In this document: positions 8,902-16,798 of the stretch, piece by piece
How positions within the stretch are numbered: position 1 is the stretch's first letter
Layout: each line of letters begins with the position of its first letter
NCBI RefSeq assembly: GCF_000735045.1
Contig: NZ_JPOQ01000016.1
Coordinates: 46,869 to 110,868, forward strand
DNA: 64,000 bases
DNA from: Ferrovum myxofaciens
GTDB taxonomy: Bacteria; Pseudomonadota; Gammaproteobacteria; Burkholderiales; Ferrovaceae
Reading direction: 5' to 3'
Program-made: the position numbers and the translations under genes
The notes under the pieces: generated by a model
Told to the model about the DNA's origin: nothing
What the model saw: only the letters and a program-made list of their open reading frames with translations
The model's database searches: none

Positions 8902-10539
8902 ATGACCCAAAGAGACAGTTTAACGTATGACGTGGTCGTTGTGGGCGCGGGGCCGGCCGGTTTAGGCTGTGCCATCCGCCTGAAGCAACTTTCCCAGAGT
9001 CGGGGCCAGGAACTCTCCGTGTGTGTTCTGGAAAAAGGGGCCGAAGTGGGTGCTCATATCCTCTCCGGAGCCGTCATGGAACCCCGCGCCCTCAGTGAAC
9101 TTTTTCCAGACTGGAAACAACGCGGTGCTCCTCTGATCACCGCTGTCACGGAAGACCAATTTTTATTGCTGTCCGAGCGCCGTGCCTGTCGTCTTCCCAC
9201 TCCGCCCCAACTCCATAATACGGGTAACTATATCGTCAGTTTGGGAGAGGTGTGCAAATGGCTATCCCTTCAGGCCGAAGCCATGGGCGTGGAAATCTAC
9301 CCCGGATTTGCTGCCACAGATCTGTTACTGGGAGCCGAGGGCGAAGTTCAGGGCGTATTGACGGGTGACGTAGGGCGACTGAAGAATGGCCAACCCAGTC
9401 CCCGCTTTCAGCCCGGAATGGAGTTGCGAGCCCGTCAGACCGTGATTGCAGAGGGTTGCCGAGGGTCACTGGCTCGTCGGTTGAATGAACGTTTTTCCCT
9501 GTCAGCCGGCGCTCAACCTCAAACCTACGGTCTGGGGCTCAAGGAAATCTGGGAAGTGGACTCACCCTTGTACCGCCCCGGGCAGGTTACTCATACGGTG
9601 GGTTGGCCGCTGGACTCTCGAACCTATGGGGGATCCTGGATCTATCATCTGGATGACCGCCGGGTATCTGTTGGATTCGTGGTCGGACTGGATTACTCAA
9701 ACCCTTACCTAGACCCTTTCGAAGAATTCCAGCGCTTTAAGACTCACCCGGCCTTACGCGCCCTATTCCAGGGGGGGCGACGGGTCGCCTATGGAGCCCG
9801 GGCCCTCAACGAAGGAGGTTGGCAGTCTATTCCCCGGCTCAGTTTCCCGGGCGGGATTCTCATCGGAGACAGCGCGGGGTTTCTCAATGTCGGCAAGATC
9901 AAGGGAAGTCATACCGCGCTCAAATCCGGAATGATCGCAGCAGAATCCCTTTATGAACATCTGAATGACACGCCGCAACTATCGGAATGCACCCTTTTTG
10001 AACCAGCCTTACGCACTTCCTGGGTCGGGCAGGAACTGAAAGCCGTACGCAATCTGCGCCCCGGTTTCCGCTGGGGACTGATCCCCGGCTTGATTCACGC
10101 AGCACTGGACACCTGGATTTGGCGAGGCCGGGCACCCTGGACACTTTCTCATGCCCACGCCGATCATCAGACCCTGCGCGCTGCCAGCGCCTGCACGCCC
10201 ATTACCTATCCCAAACCCGATGGTAAACTGACCTTCGATCGACCCTCTTCGGTATTTCTGGCGCAAACTACTCACGAAGAAACCCAACCGGATCACCTGA
10301 TTCTGGCTGACCCGAAAAAAGCCCTCACCATCAACTGGGAAATCTATCGCTCTCCGGAAACCCGCTATTGCCCCACGGGAGTTTACGAAATTGTAAATTC
10401 AAACACCCCGGAACGGCACCTGCAAATCAATGCAGCCAACTGCATCCACTGCAAGACCTGCGATATCAAGGACCCCCAACAGAATATCCGTTGGGTTCCA
10501 CCCGAAGGCGGAAGCGGTCCCCAATACCCCAATCTTTAG
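8902..10539 (+). CDS. etfQO: Electron transfer flavoprotein-ubiquinone oxidoreductase
   Basis: Membrane-peripheral flavo-iron-sulfur enzyme that passes electrons from reduced ETF, fed by acyl-CoA and related dehydrogenases, to ubiquinone. The 545-residue protein begins with an FAD Rossmann motif (GAGPAG at 15-20) and ends with the ETF-QO ferredoxin-like domain: YCPTGVYE, then CIHCKTCDIK, supplying the cysteines of one 4Fe-4S cluster. Length fits the family. It is transcribed divergently from rpoE, and its stop overlaps the fchA stop by 4 bases tail to tail. The acyl-CoA dehydrogenase at 12086-13885 is a likely upstream electron source; etfAB are not in the window. Confidence 0.96.
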   Translation: MTQRDSLTYDVVVVGAGPAGLGCAIRLKQLSQSRGQELSVCVLEKGAEVGAHILSGAVMEPRALSELFPDWKQRGAPLITAVTEDQFLLLSERRACRLPTPPQLHNTGNYIVSLGEVCKWLSLQAEAMGVEIYPGFAATDLLLGAEGEVQGVLTGDVGRLKNGQPSPRFQPGMELRARQTVIAEGCRGSLARRLNERFSLSAGAQPQTYGLGLKEIWEVDSPLYRPGQVTHTVGWPLDSRTYGGSWIYHLDDRRVSVGFVVGLDYSNPYLDPFEEFQRFKTHPALRALFQGGRRVAYGARALNEGGWQSIPRLSFPGGILIGDSAGFLNVGKIKGSHTALKSGMIAAESLYEHLNDTPQLSECTLFEPALRTSWVGQELKAVRNLRPGFRWGLIPGLIHAALDTWIWRGRAPWTLSHAHADHQTLRAASACTPITYPKPDGKLTFDRPSSVFLAQTTHEETQPDHLILADPKKALTINWEIYRSPETRYCPTGVYEIVNSNTPERHLQINAANCIHCKTCDIKDPQQNIRWVPPEGGSGPQYPNL

Positions 10540-11159
10540 GACAAGCGGGCGTTGACTACATCCAGTGTCATTGCCGCGCTGGCACTGGCTTCCTCTTCCG
10601 CCGCCCGTACTTCATTCAAGGCAGCATCGACGAAGGACTGATCCTTGATGGCAGGCACGTTGATCTGAACATTGAGGATGGCACTGCGAAGCGCCGCCAG
10701 TAGCGCGTGAACCGCCACCCCACTGTCGCTGAGCACATTGCGATGCCCCTGCTCGGCGGAGCGATGCGCCAGAGCAAGCCCATGCAAACAGGCTCGAATA
10801 CAGGACAGAGGCACTTCCGTGGCATCCTGATACCCTTGTTGAATGGCGAGCGCACGACGATCAATGGCATCCAAACTATGCTTGGGCAACTTGAAAGCGC
10901 TCATCAACCCATCAAAAGCCACTGCATCAGCACTGATCATGGCCGTAAATTCCTGACGCAGCACTCCCGCCTCCTTGATTTGCTGTTCCATTTCCTGAAG
11001 CTGCATATCCTGCCCTTTTTTGCCCACCGTGACATGGGCTACCATGGCGATCAAACCGGCACCCATGGCGCCCATCAAGGCTGCGGCACCTCCTCCTCCG
11101 GGCGTGGGCGTTGCACTGGCCAATTCTTCCAAAAAGTCTGCAATGGATTGAGTCGTCAT
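10536..11159 (-). CDS. fchA: Methenyltetrahydrofolate cyclohydrolase (FchA type)
   Basis: Member of the formiminotransferase-cyclodeaminase fold. It is expected to interconvert 5,10-methenyl-THF and 10-formyl-THF. The 207-residue protein has the hallmark TPTPGGGGAAAL loop near residues 17-28 and the all-helical architecture ending in ALNEVRAAEEEA. Adjacent mtdA (48-base gap, same strand) repeats the mtdA-fchA pairing of serine-cycle methylotrophs, which favours FchA over glutamate formiminotransferase-linked cyclodeaminase. It may replace FolD in one-carbon metabolism; no folD is visible in this window. The stop codon overlaps that of etfQO. Confidence 0.85.
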   Translation of the reverse strand: MTTQSIADFLEELASATPTPGGGGAAALMGAMGAGLIAMVAHVTVGKKGQDMQLQEMEQQIKEAGVLRQEFTAMISADAVAFDGLMSAFKLPKHSLDAIDRRALAIQQGYQDATEVPLSCIRACLHGLALAHRSAEQGHRNVLSDSGVAVHALLAALRSAILNVQINVPAIKDQSFVDAALNEVRAAEEEASASAAMTLDVVNARLS

Positions 11160-11207
11160 TAATCACTCCTGAAATCGGTATTCCCCGCTCCCGCGAGAAA
11201 AAAGGTT

Positions 11208-12077
11208 CTAAAGAGAAGCGGCCAGCAAGATACGGGCCCGCTCAAAAATCGCTTCCGCATCCAATACCAGATCATTGCTGTCGAACAGGCGTCCGATGCA
11301 TTCCCGGTGCAGGGCCAGCTTGAGGGCTCCGAAACCCAAGGGCCCAAAACAGAGGACACCATGCCGAAGGGTGGCCCGATCAGTCATATCGATCCCACCA
11401 ATGCCTACCGGTGGCGAAGCATTGGCATCGGCAATCAATTCCAGTCCGGTTGCCTGTGCCCACTGGGTTTCCTCCAGCATGGTCACACCGGAAGCCCCAG
11501 TGGATACCACGATTTCCTTGCCCTGAATACTCTGTCCACGGCTTTCCAGGTCCGGAGCGGCGGCAGCGGCCACTGTCAATCCATAACGTTGGTTAAGTTG
11601 CGCACAAACCTGACGGGTTCGCTCCAGTTGACGGCCCGTCAAGGTTACTTCGGCTCCTGCCCGCCCCAACATGACCGCAACCCGTTGTCCCACCGGACCG
11701 GTGCCTCCCAGCACGATCGCCTGTTTTCCTTCAATCGGACGGCCTTGAGTCAGCCAGGCCACACAGGCCGCTGCCGTCGTATTGGCCCCATTGCTGTCGA
11801 GCATCAGGGAGACCCGGAACTTGCCGAAGAATTTATTCTGAATAGCCGAAAAAAGGGATTCCCCCTCCACCAGATTACTCCCGCCCACGAATATGGCCGT
11901 ATTTTTTTTATCCTTGGGTGCACGGGTAAAAATCGCTCCTTCTACCAAGGGACCCATATTATCGGGTGTGATTCCTCCGTAGGGAATCACTTGATCAGCA
12001 CCACCATCATGAGCAACCACATTGTCAAAAACGGACGGCAGAAGGTCCGTATCCAACTGATAAAGCAATTTTTTCAT
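11208..12077 (-). CDS. mtdA: NAD(P)-dependent methylene-tetrahydrofolate/tetrahydromethanopterin dehydrogenase (MtdA type)
   Basis: Oxidises methylene-THF (and in some organisms methylene-H4MPT) to the methenyl form. The N-terminus KKLLYQLDTD..PSVFD, the DGGAD and TPDN motifs, the FVGG stretch, LDSNGANTTAAA and the GGTGPVGQR nucleotide-binding loop all follow MtdA of Methylobacterium; the length (289 residues) fits MtdA. Start: ATG 12077 has GAGGA 5-6 bases upstream; ATG 12080 immediately before is the alternative. It begins about 6 bases after the acyl-CoA dehydrogenase stop, so coupling is likely. Cofactor choice (THF or H4MPT, NADP or NAD) cannot be read from sequence; adjacent fchA favours THF. 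Confidence 0.87.
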   Translation of the reverse strand: MKKLLYQLDTDLLPSVFDNVVAHDGGADQVIPYGGITPDNMGPLVEGAIFTRAPKDKKNTAIFVGGSNLVEGESLFSAIQNKFFGKFRVSLMLDSNGANTTAAACVAWLTQGRPIEGKQAIVLGGTGPVGQRVAVMLGRAGAEVTLTGRQLERTRQVCAQLNQRYGLTVAAAAAPDLESRGQSIQGKEIVVSTGASGVTMLEETQWAQATGLELIADANASPPVGIGGIDMTDRATLRHGVLCFGPLGFGALKLALHRECIGRLFDSNDLVLDAEAIFERARILLAASL

Positions 12078-12085
12078 CATAATCC

Positions 12086-13885
12086 TCAATGTATTACCGT
12101 TCCATCCCCCGCCATGGAGGAACGCAGGGACTCAAGCAGATCCCCCGGTGCTTCGATTTGACGGGCCAGTACCAAGGCACGGGGCAAGACATGAGCCGCG
12201 TAGAATGATACGACATTCTGCTTCTGACGATAGAATTCGGCGGGTAACCCCCCTCTGCCTTGAGCCGCAACCCACGCACTGCGTGTCATCCACCAGGCGC
12301 TCACACAGAGACTGAGCAGATGCAGGTAGGGAACCGCCACGCCCAGGCCCCAGCGGGGATCCGTTGCACCCTGGCGCAGCAGTCGTTCGGTGGCCTGTAC
12401 CGTCAACTTCAGTACCTCTGCCTGCGCCTGAAGTATCGCCGACCCGACCTTCTCTCCCTCTTGGAACTCTTTCAGGGTCGCAGAAATTTCCTCGAGAAGT
12501 TCGCGCACGGCCAATCCCTGATCACGCCAAAGTTTGCGCCCCACCAGATCATTGGCCTGAATCCCCGTGGTACCTTCGTAGATAGTGGTAATTCGAGCAT
12601 CACGGTAATGCTGGGCAGCCCCCGTCTCCTCGATGAAGCCCATACCACCAAAAACCTGTAAGGCTACATTGCTGGTCCAGACGCCCAATTCCGTACAATG
12701 CCCTTTCACCAGAGGGGTCAATAGATCTGAACGACGCTGTGCCCAAGCCTTGCGCTGAGGGTCGATTTCAAAGTGTGCCCGATCGATCATCCAGCCTGCA
12801 TAATAGGCCAGGGTACGCCCTGCTTGCAGTCGTGCGTCCATTTCCACCAGCATGCGCAGTACATCGGGATGGTGGACGATAGGTTGAAGTTGGCTTTCCC
12901 CCACCGGCAAGCCTTGAATACGCGTGCGGGCATATTCCAGAGCCCCCTGATAGGCCCGTTCACCAATGGCCAGTCCCTGCACACCTACGGAAAAACGCGC
13001 CGCATTCATCATGACAAACATCAATTCCAGACCGCGATGGGGTTCTCCCAACAACTCTCCCCAGGCACCTCCTTCATCACCATAACTGAGCATACAGGTA
13101 GGACTGCCATGAATCCCCAATTTATGCTCCAGGGAAACGGTACGCACCTGATTGGGTGCAGCAAGGTTGCCTTGGTCGTTGAGGAGAACCTTTGGCACAA
13201 TGAAGAGCGATAGGCCACGCACTCCGGCAGGCGCATCAGGCAGACGTGCCAGAACCAGGTGAATGATGTTCTCCGTCCAATCTTGATCACCGTAGGTGAT
13301 GAAGATTTTCTGGCCAGTGAGACGGTAGGTCCCATCCCCCGCAGGCACGGCACGGGTACGCAGAGCACCCAGATCCGAGCCCGCCTGGGGTTCGGTGAGG
13401 TTCATGGTCCCCATCCAGGTTCCCGTGATCAGTTTGGGCAGATAGCGCGCCTTCTGTGCCGCTGTTCCCGCATAATCAATGGCTTCCACTGCTCCTCGAG
13501 TCAACAGGGGCCCCAGGGTAAAGGCCATGTTGGCTCCATGCCACATTTCTTCCAGGGGCGCAGCAAAAATGGAGGGCAGACCCTGTCCACCAAAATCCAC
13601 AGGCGCCGTCAGACCATTCCAGCCTCCCGCCAGAAATTGTTCGTAAGCCATCTTGAATCCCTGCGGCGTGATAACTTTTCCCCCATCGAGATGAGCGGGT
13701 TCATGATCACCCACGGAATTCAGGGGTACCAACACCTCCTGAGTAAGACGGGCCGATTCTGCCAGCACGGCATCGAACAATGAGGCTTCTGCCCCTTCTC
13801 CGCCTGGAAGGGCAGCCAATGGTTCGAGACCTAACAATTCCTTGACCACAAAAGCCATGTCATTTAGCGGAGGAATATAATTCAT
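12086..13885 (-). CDS. Acyl-CoA dehydrogenase, long (about 600-residue) DmdC-like form
   Basis: FAD enzyme oxidising an acyl-CoA to the enoyl-CoA and reducing ETF. The 599 residues exceed the 380-residue classical family. It has the usual ACAD body (TEPQAGSDLGALRT substrate/FAD loop near 166-179, TGQKIFIT, and the YEGTTGIQ motif near 420) plus an extra C-terminal helical domain of about 130 residues, as in 3-methylmercaptopropionyl-CoA dehydrogenase DmdC and the FadE-like enzymes of Burkholderia. Substrate is unknown. It precedes mtdA by a few bases, an unusual pairing. EtfQO nearby would take its electrons. Confidence 0.88.
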   Translation of the reverse strand: MNYIPPLNDMAFVVKELLGLEPLAALPGGEGAEASLFDAVLAESARLTQEVLVPLNSVGDHEPAHLDGGKVITPQGFKMAYEQFLAGGWNGLTAPVDFGGQGLPSIFAAPLEEMWHGANMAFTLGPLLTRGAVEAIDYAGTAAQKARYLPKLITGTWMGTMNLTEPQAGSDLGALRTRAVPAGDGTYRLTGQKIFITYGDQDWTENIIHLVLARLPDAPAGVRGLSLFIVPKVLLNDQGNLAAPNQVRTVSLEHKLGIHGSPTCMLSYGDEGGAWGELLGEPHRGLELMFVMMNAARFSVGVQGLAIGERAYQGALEYARTRIQGLPVGESQLQPIVHHPDVLRMLVEMDARLQAGRTLAYYAGWMIDRAHFEIDPQRKAWAQRRSDLLTPLVKGHCTELGVWTSNVALQVFGGMGFIEETGAAQHYRDARITTIYEGTTGIQANDLVGRKLWRDQGLAVRELLEEISATLKEFQEGEKVGSAILQAQAEVLKLTVQATERLLRQGATDPRWGLGVAVPYLHLLSLCVSAWWMTRSAWVAAQGRGGLPAEFYRQKQNVVSFYAAHVLPRALVLARQIEAPGDLLESLRSSMAGDGTVIH

Positions 13886-13900
13886 GTCGGTTTTTCCTTA

Positions 13901-14650
13901 TTAGAAATGTTCTTCTTCCCCAAGCAGACGCCATTGTCCCAAAGGCAAAGCCCCCAGGCGTACGTTTCCAATCCGTACCCGCTTCAGTCCGGTAACCCGT
14001 AACCCCACCAATTCACACATGCGCCGAATCTGGCGCTTACGTCCTTCCTTCAGGATAAAGCGCAACTGATCCGGGTTTTGCCAATCGACCTGTGCCGGAC
14101 GTAGGTCCCGGCCATCAAGGGACAACCCATGATTCAGGAGTTTCAATCCCTGGGCAGGCAAGCGTCCCGACACACGTACCAGATATTCCTTTTCCACCGT
14201 AGAATCTGCTCCGATGAGGGTTCGTGCCACACGGCCATCCTGGGTCAGGATCAACAGACCCGTGGAATCGATATCCAGTCTTCCCGCCGGGGCCAGGCCA
14301 CGCAGCAGCATCGGAGTCCACCCCCCCTTTGCCGAATCTTCACTCCAGCGATTTTCGGCAGTCACCAGTTGCACCGCCGGACGATACCCTTCCTCCGCCT
14401 GTCCCGACACCACACCAATGGGTTTATGCAAAATTACCGTCGCCCATTGCCGCTGCGCCCGTTGTGCAGCGGGGGACACAGTCAGGATCTGGTGTGGTGC
14501 CATTTTTGTACCTAATTCCATGATCTTTTTTCCATCCAGAAGCACCCAGCCCTGAAGGATCCACTGATCTGCTTCACGCCGGGAGCACAGACCGCGTGTC
14601 GCCATCACCTTGGAAATGCGTTCCAAACCCGTGTTCTCTGCTCCGCTCAT
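13901..14650 (-). CDS. rRNA pseudouridine synthase, RsuA/RluB/RluF family
   Basis: Converts a uridine of 23S rRNA to pseudouridine. The 249-residue protein has an N-terminal S4 RNA-binding domain (GLCSRREADQWI near residues 20-31) and the catalytic domain with the active-site aspartate in GRLDIDSTGLL (about 118-128) and the EGRKRQIRRM motif near 206. Overall it is nearest RluF, but RluB/RluE cannot be excluded. The start overlaps the fthC stop by 4 bases and it runs on towards the acyl-CoA dehydrogenase. Confidence 0.85.
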   Translation of the reverse strand: MSGAENTGLERISKVMATRGLCSRREADQWILQGWVLLDGKKIMELGTKMAPHQILTVSPAAQRAQRQWATVILHKPIGVVSGQAEEGYRPAVQLVTAENRWSEDSAKGGWTPMLLRGLAPAGRLDIDSTGLLILTQDGRVARTLIGADSTVEKEYLVRVSGRLPAQGLKLLNHGLSLDGRDLRPAQVDWQNPDQLRFILKEGRKRQIRRMCELVGLRVTGLKRVRIGNVRLGALPLGQWRLLGEEEHF

Positions 14651-15249
14651 GGATGTTCCGTGGTCACAAAAAAAGTCCCCGCATCATTCAAACCTTCGTG
14701 AATAGGTAAATCATGAGGCTCCCGGGGAACCTCGTCCACACACTGCTCGCGAAAAGCCAAAGCCAGACGCCAGGCGTGGGAGGCTTGAGGCAATAGACGA
14801 TCATAATACCCGCCTCCATAGCCCAGACGCCCCCCCCGCCTATCAAAGAGCAAGCCAGGCACCAAAACGAAATCGAGAGTCTCCGGGCGCACAGGATCGC
14901 AAAGGTGCGGGAGGGGTTCTCGCAGTCCCCAGAGACCGGGAGGACCCAGTTCTGTATCAAGATCCCGTACCCGATAGAGCATCAAAGTATCACGGTCGAT
15001 ACGGGGCAATACCAGGGATCGTCCCAGTTTGAGGGTCGCGCGCAAAAGAGGCCAAGTGTTCAGTTCTGAACCCATGGACCCGTACAGCAGAAGAACCTGG
15101 GCCGCCTGGAAACGCGGATGCTCATGGAGCAAGCGATGCAAATCGAAACTGCGTCGTTCACGCTGGGCCGGGGGAATTTGAGCACGTTGTTGTAATGCCC
15201 AATGGCGCAGGGATTTCTTGTCGACATTCAAAGAGGGGAAAATATTCAT
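14647..15249 (-). CDS. fthC: 5-formyltetrahydrofolate cyclo-ligase
   Basis: ATP-dependent conversion of 5-formyl-THF to 5,10-methenyl-THF, salvaging the inactive folate. The 200-residue product has the conserved RxxxS segment near the N-terminus, PRIDRDTLMLY in the middle, and the C-terminal ATP/substrate motif GGRLGYGGGYYDRLL. It shares strand and tight spacing with rluF-like, the acyl-CoA dehydrogenase, mtdA and fchA, so three folate one-carbon genes lie in about 4.7 kb. I looked for a 6S RNA upstream, as in ssrS-ygfA loci, but the 78-base gap is too short. Confidence 0.92.
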   Translation of the reverse strand: MNIFPSLNVDKKSLRHWALQQRAQIPPAQRERRSFDLHRLLHEHPRFQAAQVLLLYGSMGSELNTWPLLRATLKLGRSLVLPRIDRDTLMLYRVRDLDTELGPPGLWGLREPLPHLCDPVRPETLDFVLVPGLLFDRRGGRLGYGGGYYDRLLPQASHAWRLALAFREQCVDEVPREPHDLPIHEGLNDAGTFFVTTEHP

Positions 15250-15327
15250 GACCGTGTCCGGAACGATTGATTCAGAGTGCGGTACAATGCCGCGTCATTT
15301 TTCGATCAGATTATGAAGGATAATTCC

Positions 15328-15720
15328 ATGTCCCGAGAAAATATTTCCAGTGGTTCCACTTGGGAACCCATTATTGGCTATTCCCGTGCCGTCAAGGTGG
15401 GAAATCAAGTTTTCGTTTCCGGCACCACCGGAACAGGTACCGATGGTCGCCTGGTGGGACCCAATGACCCCGAGGCCCAGACTTTGCAGGCGCTGGACAA
15501 CCTCGAGCAGGCATTGAAACGAGCGGGAGCTGAATTGACCCATGTGGTCCGCACGCGCATTTTCGTCACCCAGATCGATCAGTGGGAAAAAGTCGCCCGA
15601 GCTCATGGAAAATACTTTGGTGAAATTCGCCCTGCCACCACTCTGGTGGAAGTCAAGCGCCTGATCGACCCTGAAATGCTGGTGGAAATCGAGGCCGACG
15701 CCATCATTCTTCCCGCCTGA
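15328..15720 (+). CDS. RidA/YjgF family protein
   Basis: Small trimeric Rid-family protein; members hydrolyse reactive enamines/imines from PLP enzymes, though many subfamilies have other or unknown roles. The 130-residue product shows the family pattern (VGNQVFVSGTTG, DNLEQALKRAGA, VVRTRIFVT, ATTLVEVKRLIDP, VEIEADAI). The Arg of the RTRIFVT strand that binds carboxylates in RidA is present. Start: ATG 15328 follows GAAGGAT by 6-7 bases; ATG 15313 and a codon at 15277 lack this. The 3' end overlaps zapE tail to tail by 17 bases. Confidence 0.9.
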   Translation: MSRENISSGSTWEPIIGYSRAVKVGNQVFVSGTTGTGTDGRLVGPNDPEAQTLQALDNLEQALKRAGAELTHVVRTRIFVTQIDQWEKVARAHGKYFGEIRPATTLVEVKRLIDPEMLVEIEADAIILPA

Positions 15721-16798
15721 GTTTTGGCCAGTCAGCACTCTGCATTTCCTGCAGACGGCTGACGGTACGCCGAAAGTCACCATTTTTCACGCCGTCGGGA
15801 TACAGTTCGGCGGGCGGCAGCGCGGCCGAAACCATCATCGTCACGCCCCTGTCGTAACACACGTCCACCAACCAGATCAAACGCTGGGCGGCATCGCGCA
15901 TTTTATCCGTCAGAAGAGGAACATCGGACAAATACAGGGTATCGAAATCTGCAACCAGTTCCAGATAATCTCGTTGTGACCGGGCGGACCCGCAGAGTAC
16001 GCCAAACTCGAACCAGACCGTTCGTCCGCATAATCCCCGCACCGGAACGATACGCTCCATGAGGCGTAGGCAGGCACGCGTTTCAGGGTGTGAACAATGC
16101 TGCCGAAAATGCGCTTCGAACCGACTGTGCGTCGCCACATCCAAAGGGTACAGGTAGTGAGGTGAGGTTCCTGCTTCGTCCTGGCGATGGTCTTGGCTCC
16201 CCTTTAGTTCAATCACATCGAGATACTCTCGGATCAAAGCAATGGTGGGGAAAAAACGTTCCCGTTGCAATCCATTGGGATACAAATCTTCAGGCGCGTA
16301 GTTCGAGGTCAGGACCAATACAGCCCCCCATTCGATCAACGTTTCCAATAGACGTTGCAGGATCATGGCATCGGCAATATCACTGACCTGAAACTCATCA
16401 AAGCAGAGAATCCGGGTTTCCACGATCCACTCCGCCGCCACTCTCCGGAGCGGGTCCTCCTGTCCTTGTAACTGATTGAGTCGCTCATGCACTTGTGCCA
16501 TAAATTCATGGAAGTGCAGCCTTTTCTTGCGTTGATAGGGCAAGGTGGAAAAAAAAGCATCCACGAGGACCGTCTTACCCCGCCCCACGGCCCCGTACAG
16601 ATAAATTCCGCGCGGTGGACGTCGGTTGCCAAAGGTACGGGCCAGCAGGGTCTGGCGATATTCCTTGAATTCCACCAGAGCATCGTGTAAAGCCTGCAAC
16701 TTTTCCACCACCGACCATTGAAGCGTATCGGCCCGATAATCTGGGCGGGTCTGAAAGGATTGATACCATTGCAGGGGACCGTGCACAGGAAAACTCAC
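15704..16798 (-). CDS. zapE: Cell division protein ZapE (AFG1-like ATPase)
   Basis: P-loop ATPase related to mitochondrial AFG1/LACE1, associated with the Z ring under stress. The 364-residue product has Walker A GAVGRGKT near 69-76 and Walker B LCFDEFQVSD near 130-139, the AFG1 signature. Start overlaps the lpdA stop by 4 bases, so it is the distal gene of the TCA operon, a placement seen across betaproteobacteria. Confidence 0.93.
   Translation of the reverse strand: MSFPVHGPLQWYQSFQTRPDYRADTLQWSVVEKLQALHDALVEFKEYRQTLLARTFGNRRPPRGIYLYGAVGRGKTVLVDAFFSTLPYQRKKRLHFHEFMAQVHERLNQLQGQEDPLRRVAAEWIVETRILCFDEFQVSDIADAMILQRLLETLIEWGAVLVLTSNYAPEDLYPNGLQRERFFPTIALIREYLDVIELKGSQDHRQDEAGTSPHYLYPLDVATHSRFEAHFRQHCSHPETRACLRLMERIVPVRGLCGRTVWFEFGVLCGSARSQRDYLELVADFDTLYLSDVPLLTDKMRDAAQRLIWLVDVCYDRGVTMMVSAALPPAELYPDGVKNGDFRRTVSRLQEMQSADWPKLRREE

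Noticed and set aside
10536..12077. Proof of a methylotrophic lifestyle from mtdA and fchA
   Set aside because: No methanol or methylamine dehydrogenase, fae, mch or serine-cycle genes in the window; the pair may replace FolD.
15250..15327. 6S RNA upstream of the 5-formyl-THF cyclo-ligase gene
   Set aside because: The gap is only 78 bases, too short for about 180 nt, with no matching fold.
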